Positions 44,472 through 55,879 of a stretch of DNA of 64,000 bases are shown here, one piece after another. The position numbers and the translations under genes were made by a program. Position 1 is the first letter of the stretch. The number at the start of each line of letters is the position of its first letter. Origin of the DNA: Bryoerythrophyllum caledonicum (Eukaryota > Streptophyta > Bryopsida > Pottiales > Pottiaceae); the NCBI GenBank assembly GCA_963971425.1, contig OZ020517.1, positions 23,508,462 to 23,572,461 of the forward strand. Direction: 5' to 3'. The notes below the pieces were generated by a model that was given only the letters and a program-made list of their open reading frames with translations, did no database searches and was not told where the DNA came from.

Positions 44472-47400
44472 TTTAAAAGTGCACTTGGGTACAACAGCGG
44501 CCATTGCGAACAAAAGTAGCAAAATTGCAACAAAAAAAAATCAAAGGAAAAAAAATTGAGCTTCTGCAACAATATTATCTACAATCATGGTTGTTAATAT
44601 TGGAAGCGATTTTTTGGCATTTTCAACTAGTTTTTGGTGGCCCCTCGTTAATACTAGATAAATGTGTATTTAATATAGTTTCACAATATTTCAAAGATAA
44701 ATTTAAAGGATTGTAGTATACAAACAGGCGTAATCACAAAAAAACATACATTATGAAAGGGTTGGCAGTTGATTAAAAGTTATTCTATGTAGTACATAAT
44801 GCATACAATGGTGGAAACTAAATATAGATGCTTCTACAATTGGACTTAGCACCAATAGTAAAAACACCTTCAGTCTATAGGATTAATGACATAATGTCTT
44901 ACATCACCCTTAGAATATACTATTCTTATACATACACTATATAGCAATTAACATACACAACTAGTATACTCTCATAAAGGCACACTATCTACTCCATAGA
45001 ATTTAGGGCTGCTTGCAAACGGTCGTCATCGATAGCTTCTGTTTGCATTGCAATATATTGTAGTATGTGAGCCTTTGCCGATTGAAGAATGCGAATCCTG
45101 CTTCCAACCTGCACTCCAAATGGTCAATAAGAAGGTTTACACCACATATTGTTGTGGAAAAAAATAAAAAGTGAAAAATGAAAAGATATCTAGGTTTTAT
45201 TTGGAAAACAAGAAGTTTTTTTAGTACCTTGCCCAACAATGAGTGACAATGTGTGAAAATGTTTGACTTAGGTTGATATGTTATTTATTACTAAAGACAA
45301 GAACTTATTTTGACAACATCAAGGAATATAATATTACTTGCGAGTACTGAAAATCTCACATTCAACAGAGTGTTCTAGCAAAACTTTTTGGACGTGCCCG
45401 ACTTGCCCGCTCTCCCCATTTGAAATTCAAAACCCTAATTTTTTTTTATTAAATGTCCAATTTAGGTCAAAATTGTTTTCCCACAAAAGTCTTGGTAATG
45501 CCTTTCTATAGTAAAATTTTCAAAGAGGAATGTTAGAAATTGACACCATAGGAACTTGACCGAACTTTCAAGAAGCCCATTTTTGTCACTTGATCCTTTA
45601 GGGGTTAAATATGCTACACCTCTTTTGCATCCCTAAACATTGGTATAAAATAGAACTAATATCATTTCTGACATGATGATAATGAATCTACATCATGTCT
45701 GATGCAATCTTTTGAATCTAAGTGAACCGAAACAAAGAGAATCCACTGAACCTAGGGAAGAAAATGAACCATGTTGTCTTCTTGCTATTACTGACACCAT
45801 TGGATCTTGTTACAATCGCTAATAAAAAAAAAGGTTTGTACCTCCACATAAAGGTTATTCTACAAACAACATAGTACAAAAGATCAATCAACAATCAATC
45901 TTAAACTTGTATAAAAATAAATGTTTACCTCAAAATACGTTACAGGTGTTAGTGGTACACGCACTGGTGCTTGATGGCGTTCAACATTAAATCACCATTT
46001 CGTCGTTGTTGATCATGTTTTCCAACCCTTCCCACTTTACCTGCAACACATGCATAAAATTTATATGGTAAACTATGTGATAAAAACTCCTAAGTATCTT
46101 CATATTACATATAGCTCAAAATATTAATATAATATGTAAAAAGTTTAAACATAAGGAGAAACAAAGCAAAATGTCAAAAGTTCTCATTTATGTCAAAAAG
46201 TCTTATTTTTCCTTTATGGGTATGGAAAATCTTAATGGCAATAGAGAGTAATAGCAAAAGTTGTAAGTTCCAATATTAGGTATGAACTAACTTTCAAACC
46301 ATCAACCCAAATACAATAATTTAAATACCTCCAAAAAGTTGTTATGAAGGACATTTTCATATTAAAATTTCAATGAACGTAAGTATCCTCAAGGAACAAA
46401 CCCCTAAATTTCCAAGCCTTTTTCCATCAAGAAACACCCCAAAACTACCACAACTAAAAAGTGGCAAAGCATCTAATTTTGACATCTAATTGAAAATAAA
46501 TGAAAAATTACCAATTCACGTTTTACCATTTTTTTAACACAAATATGGAATACTTTGATAATTCAAACGGTTGATACTAAGGTTTTCACCACATATTGTA
46601 GTAAAAAAAAATAATAGCAAAGACTTTGAAGATCTCTAGTTTTTATGTAGAAAACAAGTTTTTTTCCCCCTTCCTCAAAATGTCTAAAAATGTTCGACTT
46701 GGGTTAAAATGTACTTTTTACATTAAACAAATTTTTTTTGGTAAGAAAAAAGACGGTAATATTTATATGTATTAAAGTGGATTGTTTGACCATAAAATAA
46801 TATTCTTTATATGTATAATAGTAGAGTGTTTGACCACAAGGTAATATTCTTAAAAGAAGGTAATATTTGGTATATGTATAAAAGTAGAGTAGTTAACCAC
46901 AAAGTTTAGAAATCCATATAAGGCAGCCATTTCATAATAGTGAGTCTCTTTTTTACGATCATCCAAAGGTGAGCTCCACATATCATGTTTTCAGATGTTT
47001 TTAGATGGTCAAGATTTCTACTCATCCTATCATGTTGTTCACTGGTTTTTATGTGATTGCAGGTTCAAAGCAGAAAGTAGCACGTCCTTTCTAAACTACT
47101 CAGGCGCACAACCATTCTAAACTACATATATTTTAATTTTGTTTGCGTTTTATCCTGTGAACTTCAGTTTAGGGTTTAAGGTTGGGTCATTACTTAATTG
47201 AAAAACATGAGACACTACATCTGAGAACCCTAATTATCTAAACCTTTGTCGGCAATCTGGAAACCCTAATTTTTGGAACCCTAATTTCGGCGGCGCCGCC
47301 ATTTTCATGGCTGGACTTCTCACCTCAGGGGGTGCGTACACGGGGGTGTCATTAGCTTTCGACTAGTGTGTCTTAGGTTTTCACCTAGGGTGTCTTAGGG

Positions 47401-47900
47401 TTTCTCCTAGGGTATTTTAGGGTTTTATCTAAAGAACAAGGTGCGAGTGTACAACCTGTGAGTGAGTGAGTGAGTAACGCTCCAAGCCGCGAGAACAACC
47501 TGCAAGTAGATGAGTGAACAACGTGCAAAAAACCTACAAGCTACATCACCAACTTGCAAGCAACATCACCAACTTGCAAACATCCTAACTAATCTACTGG
47601 TCCTCTCTCCTCACTTCACCCTCATCTCTCTCTTTTTCTCTCCTCCATGTGATGTGCATGTCGAAGTTAGTAGTATGGAAGCAGCTAGGGTCAGATTGGC
47701 GTAGTGGAATTCGGAGCGGCGTTGGTAGTGTAGGCGGGCTAGGGTTCGGCGTCGGCAATATTGAGCGGGCTCAACTCTCTTAAGGCCCGTGCGTACGCAT
47801 AAGGCTCTTAATCGTGCCGTTGCTCTTGGTTGATATCCCTTCCAGAGTTCGTTGATACCCATTATTTAGTCATATATCCGGTCATACCCTGATCCAGTCG
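44472..47900. other. Non-coding interior of the TIR element, with dispersed repeats
   Basis: AT-rich. 45110-45600 and 46540-46720 resemble each other in direct orientation, and both match 59820-60125 in inverted orientation (shared GTGTGAAAATGTTTGAC, GGTTTACACCACATA and similar strings). TTTAGGGGTTAA at 45597-45608 and CCCCTAAATTTCCAAG at 46406 resemble TTAA MITE ends. AACCCTAA-type motifs cluster at 47225-47430. No confident gene. Confidence 0.5.
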
Positions 47901-48589
47901 TATACCCGGTCAAACCTTGTATCGCTATAAGGAGAAGAAAAAAAAAAAAAAAAAGTTTTTTTTCCATAGATTTGGACGAAACTGAAATGCCTATAAGTAA
48001 TTTTCAACAATTCAAAACAACTTGAATTTTTTCCCCTTGTAGATTGAATCTCGAGGTATCATCCCCATTTTTTTCGGATTTTTTAAATTTTTTCTCTTTT
48101 TTCTAAAAATCCTCAAAGGTCGCTGAAATCACCATAGTGAAGATTTGCAGAATTTCTTCCGATTTCGTAGATTCTAGCTCCAGCTCTAAATCTGAATTTG
48201 AGTCATTAACATGATATTTTGTGATTTTGAGTTCAAATAATGAAATGAAGTTTATGAAGCCTACTTTCCATTCCAATTTGAAAATATGAAAAATTTGAAT
48301 AAAATTCAAAAAAACTTGTAAAAAATTTGTAAAAAAACCCGGGCATATTTTTGTGGTTTATTTGCTGAAATTTGCCAAGTCTGTAATTCTTTAATTACAT
48401 ATTAATTTCAGATTTAGAGCGGAAGCCACTTCTTGGCATTTCATCCGCATTTTTTCATCCAATGTTTTTCATCCCTTTATTGGCATTTCATTCGTTTATT
48501 TTTTGCCTCTTCATCCACTATATTTCTGCCTCCTCATCCATTGCTTTTACGCATTTCATCCATTGTGATTTTCACGCGTTAAAAGATTT

Positions 48590-49577
48590 ATGAGTGCTCA
48601 TACCATGTATGAGGCATTACGGCGGACGGAGCTAGAGTGTGCAAGTCTACCAGCGGATCCACAGGAGACCGAGCCCATTTATCGCGGGTTAGCAAGGCCG
48701 ACACAGTTGGATTGGCGGCCGCCCACTCAACTGCCACCATCCCATGTTCGTGCACCAACAAGTGGTCGTCCATCTAAGCGGCCACGACGTGAAGAGGGCA
48801 ACATAGCTCCAGATTCTGATGGACGGCCATCGCGTGGCCGTTCGAAGACATCGCGTGGCCGCTCAGAGACATCGCGTGGCCGCTCATAGACATCGCGTGG
48901 CCGCTCAGAGACATCGCGTGGCTGCTCAGAGACATCGCGTGGCCACTCAGAGACATCGCGTGGCAGGGCCTCGACATTGCGTGGCAGGGCATCGACGTCC
49001 CGGGGCAGGACATCGCCATCGCGTGGTAGGGGACGTGAATCGATAGTTGGACAAGCCGCATGTGGGAGTTTGTGTACATGAGAGACCTGTTGGAATGGGG
49101 GATGATACCAGGGTACTGGATGTTCCTTCAGAGGCACCAACAGATGGGATGAACATATCCATTTCTCAGCTGTCAGAATCAGAGCAATGTACGACCGATT
49201 CTCTCATGTTTTTTTCAGAGTTGAGTAGGGGTGGACAGTCTTCGGGGCCTGCTCCATTAGAGCTTGGATCTGCAACACATGGGAGCGCTGAAGGTATTGG
49301 AGGTGGCACTGGACCAATATTGCCATCTGTTTCAAGACAGAGCGAACCGGAAGATGTTGCTGAATTTCGGGAGACCTTCACTGCACCGATGACATTTACG
49401 AATGGCTTCTATTATGATGCAGATGGCGTAAGGCACACGCGGCACGACGACCCTGGCAGCTACAGATATGTACAGTCTACATCAGTCAGTCTTCGAGATA
49501 GTCCAATGCAAGAAGAGGAGTTGGCTGAAATGGTAAATATTGCCATGGAACACGCTACGGGATTAATATCGCTATAG
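48590..49577 (+). pseudogene. Unrecognised protein with SETSRGR repeats, nonsense codon and frame change
   Basis: From the ATG at 48590 the frame gives MSAHTMYEALRRTELECASL, a Pro-rich segment with RPSKRPRREE (possible nuclear localisation signal), then repeats of SRGRSET. A TAG at 48887-48889 replaces a Glu codon of the repeat. A second frame, open from 49047, gives MDKPHVGVCV through an acidic Ser/Gly-rich region to EELAEMVNIAMEH and stops at 49577. The two could be one gene with a frameshift or two exons of a longer gene. No family was recognised. It sits inside the TIR element and may be its cargo or the end of its transposase-associated gene. Confidence 0.4.
48838..49030 (+). repeat. Tandem 21-bp repeat encoding SETSRGR
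   Basis: ACATCGCGTGGCCGCTCAGAG is repeated about eight times with increasing drift (GGCAGGGCATCGAC in later units). The seven-codon unit keeps one frame. Minus-strand frames with HAMSLSG repeats are shadows of it. Confidence 0.88.
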
Positions 49578-50136
49578 GATGATGAAGACTCTGAGGTCAT
49601 ACTGTAGCTAAGCATACATGATGTTTAGGTGACTAGTACAGTGTGATTGGTATATTTGCTTTAGAGACGGTTTGTTTGATTGTAGTATATGATCTTTGTA
49701 GTATTCAATAGTTATATCATGTATGGTTTTATATATATGAAAAATATAGAGTTCTAAACCTCACACTTCATCATTGTATTGCGTGCTTTATCATTACATC
49801 TCCTACAAATTGTATTTGTAGCACGACACTAAAATTTATTTAAATTCATATAAAATTTATTTCATGCAACAAATTGTATATGAATAGTTTCTTGTAAGTA
49901 CATGGTCAATGTAATATTGTCAATGGAATAAAAAAGAAATACCGTAATCATATATTATGCATAATCTTACCGAAATGGTGAAAATGATTTACTTATGTAC
50001 ACATTGAGAAACCAATATTCAATGAAATTGTCACAAAAATATAGCAAAGAAAAAATAGGGATTGTCGGATTTTTTTTCCTTTCAAAAGACATTTCCGCGC
50101 AAAATCTTGTTGTTATTGAGCGCCAATTAGCGCACT
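49578..50136. other. Right arm of TIR element, no gene seen
   Basis: AT-rich sequence after the stop at 49577. AATAAA-like strings near 49925 could serve polyadenylation. Nothing else recognised. Confidence 0.4.
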
Positions 50137-50533
50137 TGGCCAAGTGCATAATTGCTTAATTGCGTGTTGAGGAGAGTTTTGCACACCGTCCCTCTCCAAA
50201 CAGGACGTGTCCTCCGATAGCTAATGTCATGAGGAAAAACTAGAGCTCATTACTGGTGTGTGTGGTTTGATATTCCCGGATCCGGATTCATAACCAAAAA
50301 CGGAAAAGTAAGGAAAGGCAATCCGGATAACCGGAAAGGTGAAGTAACCGGATTAAGCCTGATTGAATAAGAAGAATAAGAGAAAGTTAAGGAAGGAGTC
50401 ATAACCGGATTGTCCTAACCTAGCTAGCTTCACTTGAATCCTTGGAATGATACACGAGTCACCACTTGGGGTGTTTTGGTCACTTAAAACATTGAAGGGG
50501 ATGCACTTGCAACAACCGTGTTCCGACAGGGGA

Positions 50534-50640
50534 GTAGTTCCATACTACTAAACCTATGTCTGGTAGACATTAATTTAGTGGTGGAACAAACAGACACTTT
50601 ATTCACTCCTGCCTCTTCGGGGACCGGAGTTTTTTTTTCC
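50534..50640 (+). repeat. LINE D 3' double-hairpin module
   Basis: GTAGTTCCATACTACTAAAC, loop, ATTTAGTGGTGGAAC, then ACAGACACTTTATTCACTCC, second hairpin CTCCTGCCTCTTCGGGGACC, and a poly-T tail. It is the 3' end of LINE D, displaced by the LTR-type element. Confidence 0.85.
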
Positions 50641-51139
50641 CATATCTAATTTTTTTTACAAAGTCTTAATTCAAATGCTAGGCATAACAAAAATAATAAA
50701 AAATATAACCAAAAAAGAGTAAAAACCCCACACTTTTGTTCTATGAATATGGATTCTCTTAAACATTGCTTAATAGGGTGGAATTTTTGTTCATTAGTAA
50801 GGTTTTTCTTTTGAAAATCTCAAAAAGGTATGATATTACTTACAATGTACCATGTAGTATTAGAGTTATAGCAATTCAAAAACCTATCATACTTTTATGA
50901 TGAGTTTCAAAGTGCCAAAAAAAATCAAATTGAAAACACTAATCTAAAAGTACATATTTTTAATTTCAAATGTTTGACACATAAAAATATATATATAATC
51001 ATTTTTACTTAAGAGGTTAAGAAATTGTGGATATTATTTAATTGACACTACATTTATCAATACATCAACATCCTTGTAAAACTTCCTTAGCAAAGTATTA
51101 TGACTAAGACCCTTTATTTGTTGTATCTATTTGATATGA
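50641..51139. other. AT-rich spacer
   Basis: No gene or element recognised. Confidence 0.4.
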
Positions 51140-51247
51140 TATTGTAAAGAACATAAAACTCAAGGAGCTGTTGAAAGAAAAAGAGGAGAACATATAAGCA
51201 AGAAGAAGAAGAGACCTTGTCTTGCATCTAGAGACCCATTTAACCAT

Positions 51248-51740
51248 TTGCTAGCGCAGTACAAAATGGATGCATGGGCGTGTGTTGAACCTAGCTACTT
51301 GAAGTTTTCCATGGATAATCAAGGGACTTGCGATGCAAACTTTATTGGAATGGTAGATGCCTTGAATGCTGGCGACAATGATTCGGCACAAATTGGCTAC
51401 ATACTCATTATGCCCTCATCTTTTTTGAGAGGTATGCGTGAAATCAATGTATGCTATCGCGCCGTCGTGGCCATTGTGAGCATGTTTGGACACCTAGACC
51501 TTTTTGTGACGTTTGTGTGTAACTTGAAATGGCATGAAATCACAATAGAACTAAAATCCTCGCAAACAACTCAAGGCGGACCAAATTTGATTGCATGTAT
51601 TTTCAATATATAATTCCAAGAGCTCATGGTAGATTTCAAGGACCGCAAAGTATTTGACAAGGTGATGGGATACACTTGGGTTATTAATTTTCAGAAGAGG
51701 GGGCTACCGCACACGCACATCCTATTGATTTGTGATTAAA
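51248..51740 (+). pseudogene. Helitron Rep-domain remnant (HUH motif retained)
   Basis: The frame gives AWACVEPSYLKF, NDSAQIGYILIMPSSFLRG, then FGHLDLFVTFVCNLKWHEIT, all matching the Helitron helicase-like N-terminal / Rep region. A stop at 51611-51613 interrupts it. The same frame continues FQELMVDF and INFQKRGLPHTHILLICD. PHTHIL carries the His-x-His metal-binding pair (51710-51718) of HUH endonucleases, which nick and join DNA in rolling-circle transposition. A Cys-rich block (CINNGKCIKRYLCGF) follows at 51842-51910. Confidence 0.85.
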
Positions 51741-52116
51741 AAGTCAAAATTGAGGACTACACACGAGATTAACTCAACGGTGACTGCAAACTTCAAAATC
51801 TAGTCAGTTTCCCCGATACGTACAAGGCAGTCAAAAGCTCCTTGGTGCATAAGCGCCCTTGCATAAACAATGGTAAATGTATCAAGCGATACCTTTGCGG
51901 CTTTGCTGATGAAACATGCGCAAATAAAATTGACTATTCATATATAAGAGGTGAGATAATAAATGCTTCTTTTGTTGACATAAATGACATCAAGTTGACA
52001 ACCGTTGGATTGAATCACACAATTTATATTTAGTGTCAAAGTACAATGCACATATTTATATTGAGGAAAGTTTTTTGTACTGCCCTTCCATTGTTGTTTG
52101 AAAGTCAACTTAATAA

Positions 52117-52259
52117 TTCATTGATTCATGTTTAAAATCCAATGTTATAATGATTTAGTACTAAATCCATGTTTGATGGACATTAATATAGTGGTGGAAC
52201 GAACAGACACTTTATTCAATCCAACCTTTTGGTGTTGGCAGGAGTTTTTCTTCATTGAT
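52117..52259 (+). repeat. Solo LINE 3' tail with 9-bp duplication (diverged)
   Basis: TTCATTGAT occurs at 52117-52125 and 52251-52259. Between them is a 125-bp copy of the LINE 3' module (TAGTACTAAATCCATG, GGACATTAATATAGTGGTGG, ACAGACACTTTATTCAATCC) with a TTTTTC tail. It is an independent retroposition of the tail alone. Confidence 0.75.
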
Positions 52260-52448
52260 CATTTTTGCTTACAGTTTTGTTTGTTAATCACCACTATGAA
52301 TTATATTTTTAAATACATATACAAAGGTCACACTTGCACAATTGTGCTCCTAGAAAACAACGACAAGATTAAACAATACATCAATGCTCGCTATATCTTT
52401 GTGTTTTAAACAACCTGGAAGCTATTTGAGTTTTCAATGCACAAATGA

Positions 52449-52583
52449 TCTTCAACAATTAGGGGGGAGTAGTTCCATACTACTAAACCTATGTCTAGTG
52501 GACATGGATTTAGTGGTGGAACAAACAAATACTTTATTCACTCCGGCCTACCTCAAGGACTGGAGTTCTTCTTCTTCAACAAT
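52449..52583 (+). repeat. Solo LINE 3' tail with 11-bp duplication
   Basis: TCTTCAACAAT occurs at 52449-52459 and 52573-52583. The 113-bp insert is the double-hairpin module: GTTCCATACTACTAAACC with GGATTTAGTGGTGGAAC, then CTCCGGCC with GGACTGGAG, and a TTCTTC tail. No LINE coding sequence. The hairpin arms are nearly perfect. Confidence 0.85.
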
Positions 52584-52599
52584 CTAGCGTTTACAAGTT

Positions 52600-52914
52600 C
52601 ATCTACCAAATCAACAACGTTTGACATTTAATGCAAATGGAGATCTAGCGGACATTCTTCACACATATCAAACAAGGAACACAACTTTGACGGAATGATT
52701 TGAGGCAAATCGAACAATTCCGCATGCTAAGAAAATGTCGTACGTGAAATTCCCTTCCGCTTCACATGGCAACCGCAAAAAAAATGGATGATCCAGAAAA
52801 AGGAATTTGTAATAAGGTGTATCTACTTTGTCACTCCATCAATGGGCTAGAGATACCCTCTCCGGACACTTTTGACAATGGTGGAAGACGCAACATCTTT
52901 TCTGGATCTGAGTA
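52600..52914 (+). pseudogene. Helitron middle-region remnant
   Basis: Broken frames give VKFPSASHGNRKK, VYLLCHSINGLEIPSPDTF and FDNGGRRNIFSGSEY, resembling the segment between the Rep and helicase domains of plant Helitron proteins. It is interrupted by the pogo-like MITE and resumes at 53685. Confidence 0.65.
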
Positions 52915-53682
52915 CAGTGGGCTCTCTTTATAAAAACATCTGACACAACAACAAATTCATTATAACAGGTGATGTGGGCCCAGAACATTTAGTTGCTCTC
53001 TACAACAGCCATTTGCTATTACAGCAACTTCCATCAAACCAAATTGTCACCCCACATAACATCCATTCAATCTAAGGCATGTCAGAATTGGTCATTATCA
53101 AGGAATAGTCCCCATTGGTAAAATAAATTTGTTATTGTGGATTTCCATGAGAGTTAATTAATTTGTAAGTCAGAACCGTCATACTAAGGCATCAATCAGC
53201 TCACCTACTCACATGTTCAATAAATCAACCACAGTGCATGCATTGCACCATACTTCACCATGCTCACTACCAGGATATAAGATTAGTTTTTGAAGCACAC
53301 TACACACCATTGCACCAATACACACTTGAAGTCGCACCACACTTACAATACAAAAAGTTGCCATCAGTGATGAAGTTTAGTTATATGCCATTCACTGTTG
53401 AGGTTACATGCCCATCAACTGCCTTGATGTGCACTAATTGCTTGCACTAAATGCTCATCTTTTTTTAATTCTGCATGTGTCTAACCAACCCCTTGACTGG
53501 TGTGCGTCATACAAAGATTACTTGTACCATCATCCTTTGATGCCATACTTTGATAGAATCATTCATTCAACAATACCATTTAACAACCTTCCCCACCCTT
53601 CCCATTACAACATCCATTCAATATTACAGCCTCTATATATAATAGGTAGAACCAAGAGGGCTGTTATAAAGGGAGCTAACTG
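52915..53682. mobile_element. pogo-like MITE in the Helitron remnant, TA duplication
   Basis: The left end CAGTGGGCTCTCTTTATAA and the right end (inverted CAGTTAGCTCCCTTTATAA) match at 17 of 19 positions. TA flanks both (52913-52914 and 53683-53684). Either side, the Helitron reading is continuous (FSGSEY to TFEGIVFDTF). 768 bp with no transposase. Confidence 0.8.
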
Positions 53683-53684
53683 TA

Positions 53685-55045
53685 CTTTTGAAGGCATTGT
53701 CTTTGACACTTTTTAGGCTGCATGCGTTGCGTGTGGGCTTTACAGTAACGATGAAGAGTAGGAGCACTATCTTCACAATGCTACGGTGATGCAATCTTGT
53801 GCTTACTTCTATTTGCTTTTGGAATCATTTTGAAGCATAGACTGCTGTAGATCCATGACAACTATGGAAGAGGTTTTGTGAAAGTTCATCAGACGACTGT
53901 GGACCTTGGTTTCAGTAGGATACAATAGAACAACCATTAAAAAAACAAATTTATAATCTTGCAATCAACAAGATTGTTGAATTGCTTGCAACATCTGAGA
54001 AGTCGCTAGACAATTTTAATTTGCCACAACTAAATTTCCATGGAGAAATTGCATGCAAATGGACTTATTTTAGAGCAACTCAACAACAATGCGGCACAAT
54101 TGAAGGAATAGTTTCAACGACAACTTGAAAATTTGAATAACGAGCAACAGACCATTATCAAAACAATCATAGGATCTAGCATGCTTGACATCACCAACAA
54201 AATCTATTTTGTTAATGGACCATGAGATATAGGGAAGACATTCTTGAGAACTTCGTAATGAAGTCCCGTGTATGCACAAAAATTAGATTGCGTTGGATGT
54301 TGCTTCGTCACGAATTGTTACGTTATTGCTACACAAAGAGAAACGGCTCATGTAAGGTTTAAAATTTCCATTAAGTTAGATCCCACTTCTCTGTGCAACA
54401 TTACCGGACAATGTGACTTGGTAGAAATTATATGGCTTATAAAATTTATTTTGTGGAAGGAGGCACCTATGATCAACAAACTTTTTTTTGAAACTCTCAA
54501 CCGTGCGCTTTGTGACATTACCGGGCATGAAGTGCCCTATGGAGGAATCACTTTCATGACGTGCAACAATTCTAGACATGTCCTACCTATTGTTTAGAAG
54601 GGCTTAAGGCCAAATATTGTCACAACATCAATCAAAGAGTCATATTATTGAGGCCACATTGAAGTGTGCGCCTTACGTCAAAATATGCCTGCTACTGCAA
54701 CCTCTACGACGCTTGTTGACTTGGAGAATTAAATGTTTGCAAATTGCTTTTGGCGTGTAGAGAAGGCAAGCTAGAAATTGTTTCAAAAGGTTAGGTCCGT
54801 TGTCAATCCAATATCTTATTGCCTAAACAGATCATGAGAGGCATGATCGATGCGATATACAAAGAAATTGCGACTAGCAACAACAAAATGGACTTTTACA
54901 ACAATCGGGCTATTCTTGCAGCACACAACAATGACGTTGCACGAATCAACGCTATTGTGCTTGACAAGGTGCTTGGAGCAAGTCAAGTCTTCCTCAGTCC
55001 TAACAATGAATATGTTACAAGGAAAAATGCTTTCCGAAATTGACA
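53685..55045 (+). pseudogene. Helitron PIF1-type helicase remnant
   Basis: TFEGIVFDTF and ACGLYSNDEEYLHNATVMQS begin the conserved pre-helicase segment. LNNEQQTIIKTIIGSSM and IYFVNGP-stop-DIGKTF at about 54130-54240 are a broken Walker A motif. ETAHVRFKISIKLDPTSLCN and ILWKEAPM (Walker B with Lys for Asp) follow at 54340-54470, then ETLNRALCDITGHEVPYGG and the RHVLPIV segment. NNRAILAAHNNDVARINAIV at about 54890 is helicase domain 2. Several stops and frameshifts show it is not functional. Helitron helicase would unwind the strand during rolling-circle transposition. Confidence 0.85.
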
Positions 55046-55355
55046 TTTACTTGCATAGACATTCGACGTACATTATATTTTTCAGTGCTTTTTTAACGAG
55101 TATCACATGAAGATGACAAAATAATGCACAATGTTGTTAATGACAAGGCGCTTGAGAGTTAAATACAATCTCATTCACCAAGAACTCTCAAATTTTTTGA
55201 CAAGTTTTCCGTCACCAAAGAATCACGAATGCCCTTCTCTTGTTGGGGACGATAGAAAAGAATGTAAAACTCGAAGAGCCATCTAATGAAAAAGAGGAGA
55301 ACATGTTATAAACAACAAAAAGAAGAGACCTTAAACTCTTGCATCTGCAGACCCA

Positions 55356-55879
55356 CGTGGCACATCCCGGTGGCACAGAAGCCACGCTGGCAGTCCACGT
55401 GGGCGAACGCTTGAGGCCGACGCACACTCGCAGGTCATAAGCACAAGTCGGCCAACAATCATCATCACACGATTGCCCACAATTCAGCTCAAGTCAAGTT
55501 CCCGGAACTCGCATCTAACTCAATTCAATTCACGCGCTATCAGAACGCCTTCCAACCGACTCTCTTGAGGCAGCTTTAGTTTATAGCTGATACCCAGGCG
55601 ATATTCGGGTGTTACTCACCTGATACCATCACGATACTCGTGTGATACATAGGCGGGTACATAAAAAATTAATGGAGAAAATTTGGTTTTGTATGGTTTT
55701 AGGAGAAACATTGTGTCGCCACATGTATCGTCTCCAAAAATATTTGTGTCGCCTCTCGGGTTAACCCTAAAACCGTAAGAAAGCCCTGCCTCGGACCATC
55801 TGCTTGAGTTCAAGTTTCATGCATCGGAGGTGCAGCGGAGGGAATTGACGGATTCAGCATCGCCGGTGGGTTAGGGACG
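55356..55879 (+). promoter_or_regulatory. Upstream region and 5' UTR of VPS2
   Basis: Roughly 500 bp between the Helitron remnant and the VPS2 start. AACCCTAAAACCG at 55763, a telobox-like string common in promoters and leaders of constitutively expressed plant genes, lies about 115 bp before the ATG. No TATA box was fixed. Confidence 0.4.

Larger units (their letters stand above)
44440..50168. mobile_element. 5.7-kb element with 32-bp terminal inverted repeats
   Basis: The left end (44440-44471) begins AACACGCAATTAAGCAATTA and runs to GCACTTGGCCA. The right end (50137-50168) is its exact inverted copy. The right end also contains the palindrome GCACTTGGCCAAGTGC. No convincing target duplication was found next to the ends, so the superfamily is unassigned. 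No DDE or other transposase motif was recognised. It lies within the LTR-type element. Confidence 0.7.
43184..50528. mobile_element. LTR-type element (solo-LTR-like), 5-bp duplication, split by a TIR element
   Basis: The left end is TGTCGGAACCTACTT and the right end is CGTGTTCCGACA. The 9-base inverted TGTCGGAAC/GTTCCGACA is typical of LTR retrotransposon ends. GGGGA is duplicated at 43179-43183 and 50529-50533, and outside these the LINE D 3' UTR continues without loss. After removing the inner element about 1.6 kb remains, with no gag or pol frame, as expected for a solo LTR. The interior has many CCGGA/GGAACCGG strings (43560-43700, 50275-50360). Confidence 0.78.
51140..55355 (+). mobile_element. 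Decayed Helitron with flanking ~95-bp direct repeats
   Basis: It contains remnants of a Rep (HUH) domain and a PIF1-type helicase in the order and orientation of a plant Helitron RepHel protein. The coding remnants lie between two imperfect direct repeats: about 51144-51237 and 55256-55353, sharing AAAGAGGAGAACAT and AGAAGAGACCTT with CTTGCATCT. True Helitron ends (TC at the 5' end, a hairpin before CTRR at the 3' end) could not be fixed. It contains two LINE-tail insertions and one pogo-like MITE. Confidence 0.75.

Noticed and set aside
47225-47430. AACCCTAA / TTAGGG strings as an interstitial telomere array
   Set aside because: The motifs are scattered, not tandem; more likely telobox-type or random occurrences.
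48774-49140. Minus-strand frames with HAMSLSG and RDVSERP repeats
   Set aside because: Shadows of the 21-bp repeat that keeps frame on the plus strand next to the upstream ATG.
52117-52259. tRNA-derived SINE
   Set aside because: No A-box or B-box promoter strings were seen in the module; it matches the LINE 3' end instead.
52449-52583. Hammerhead-type ribozyme in the double-hairpin module
   Set aside because: The hammerhead core strings CTGATGA and GAAAC are not present in the expected arrangement on either strand.
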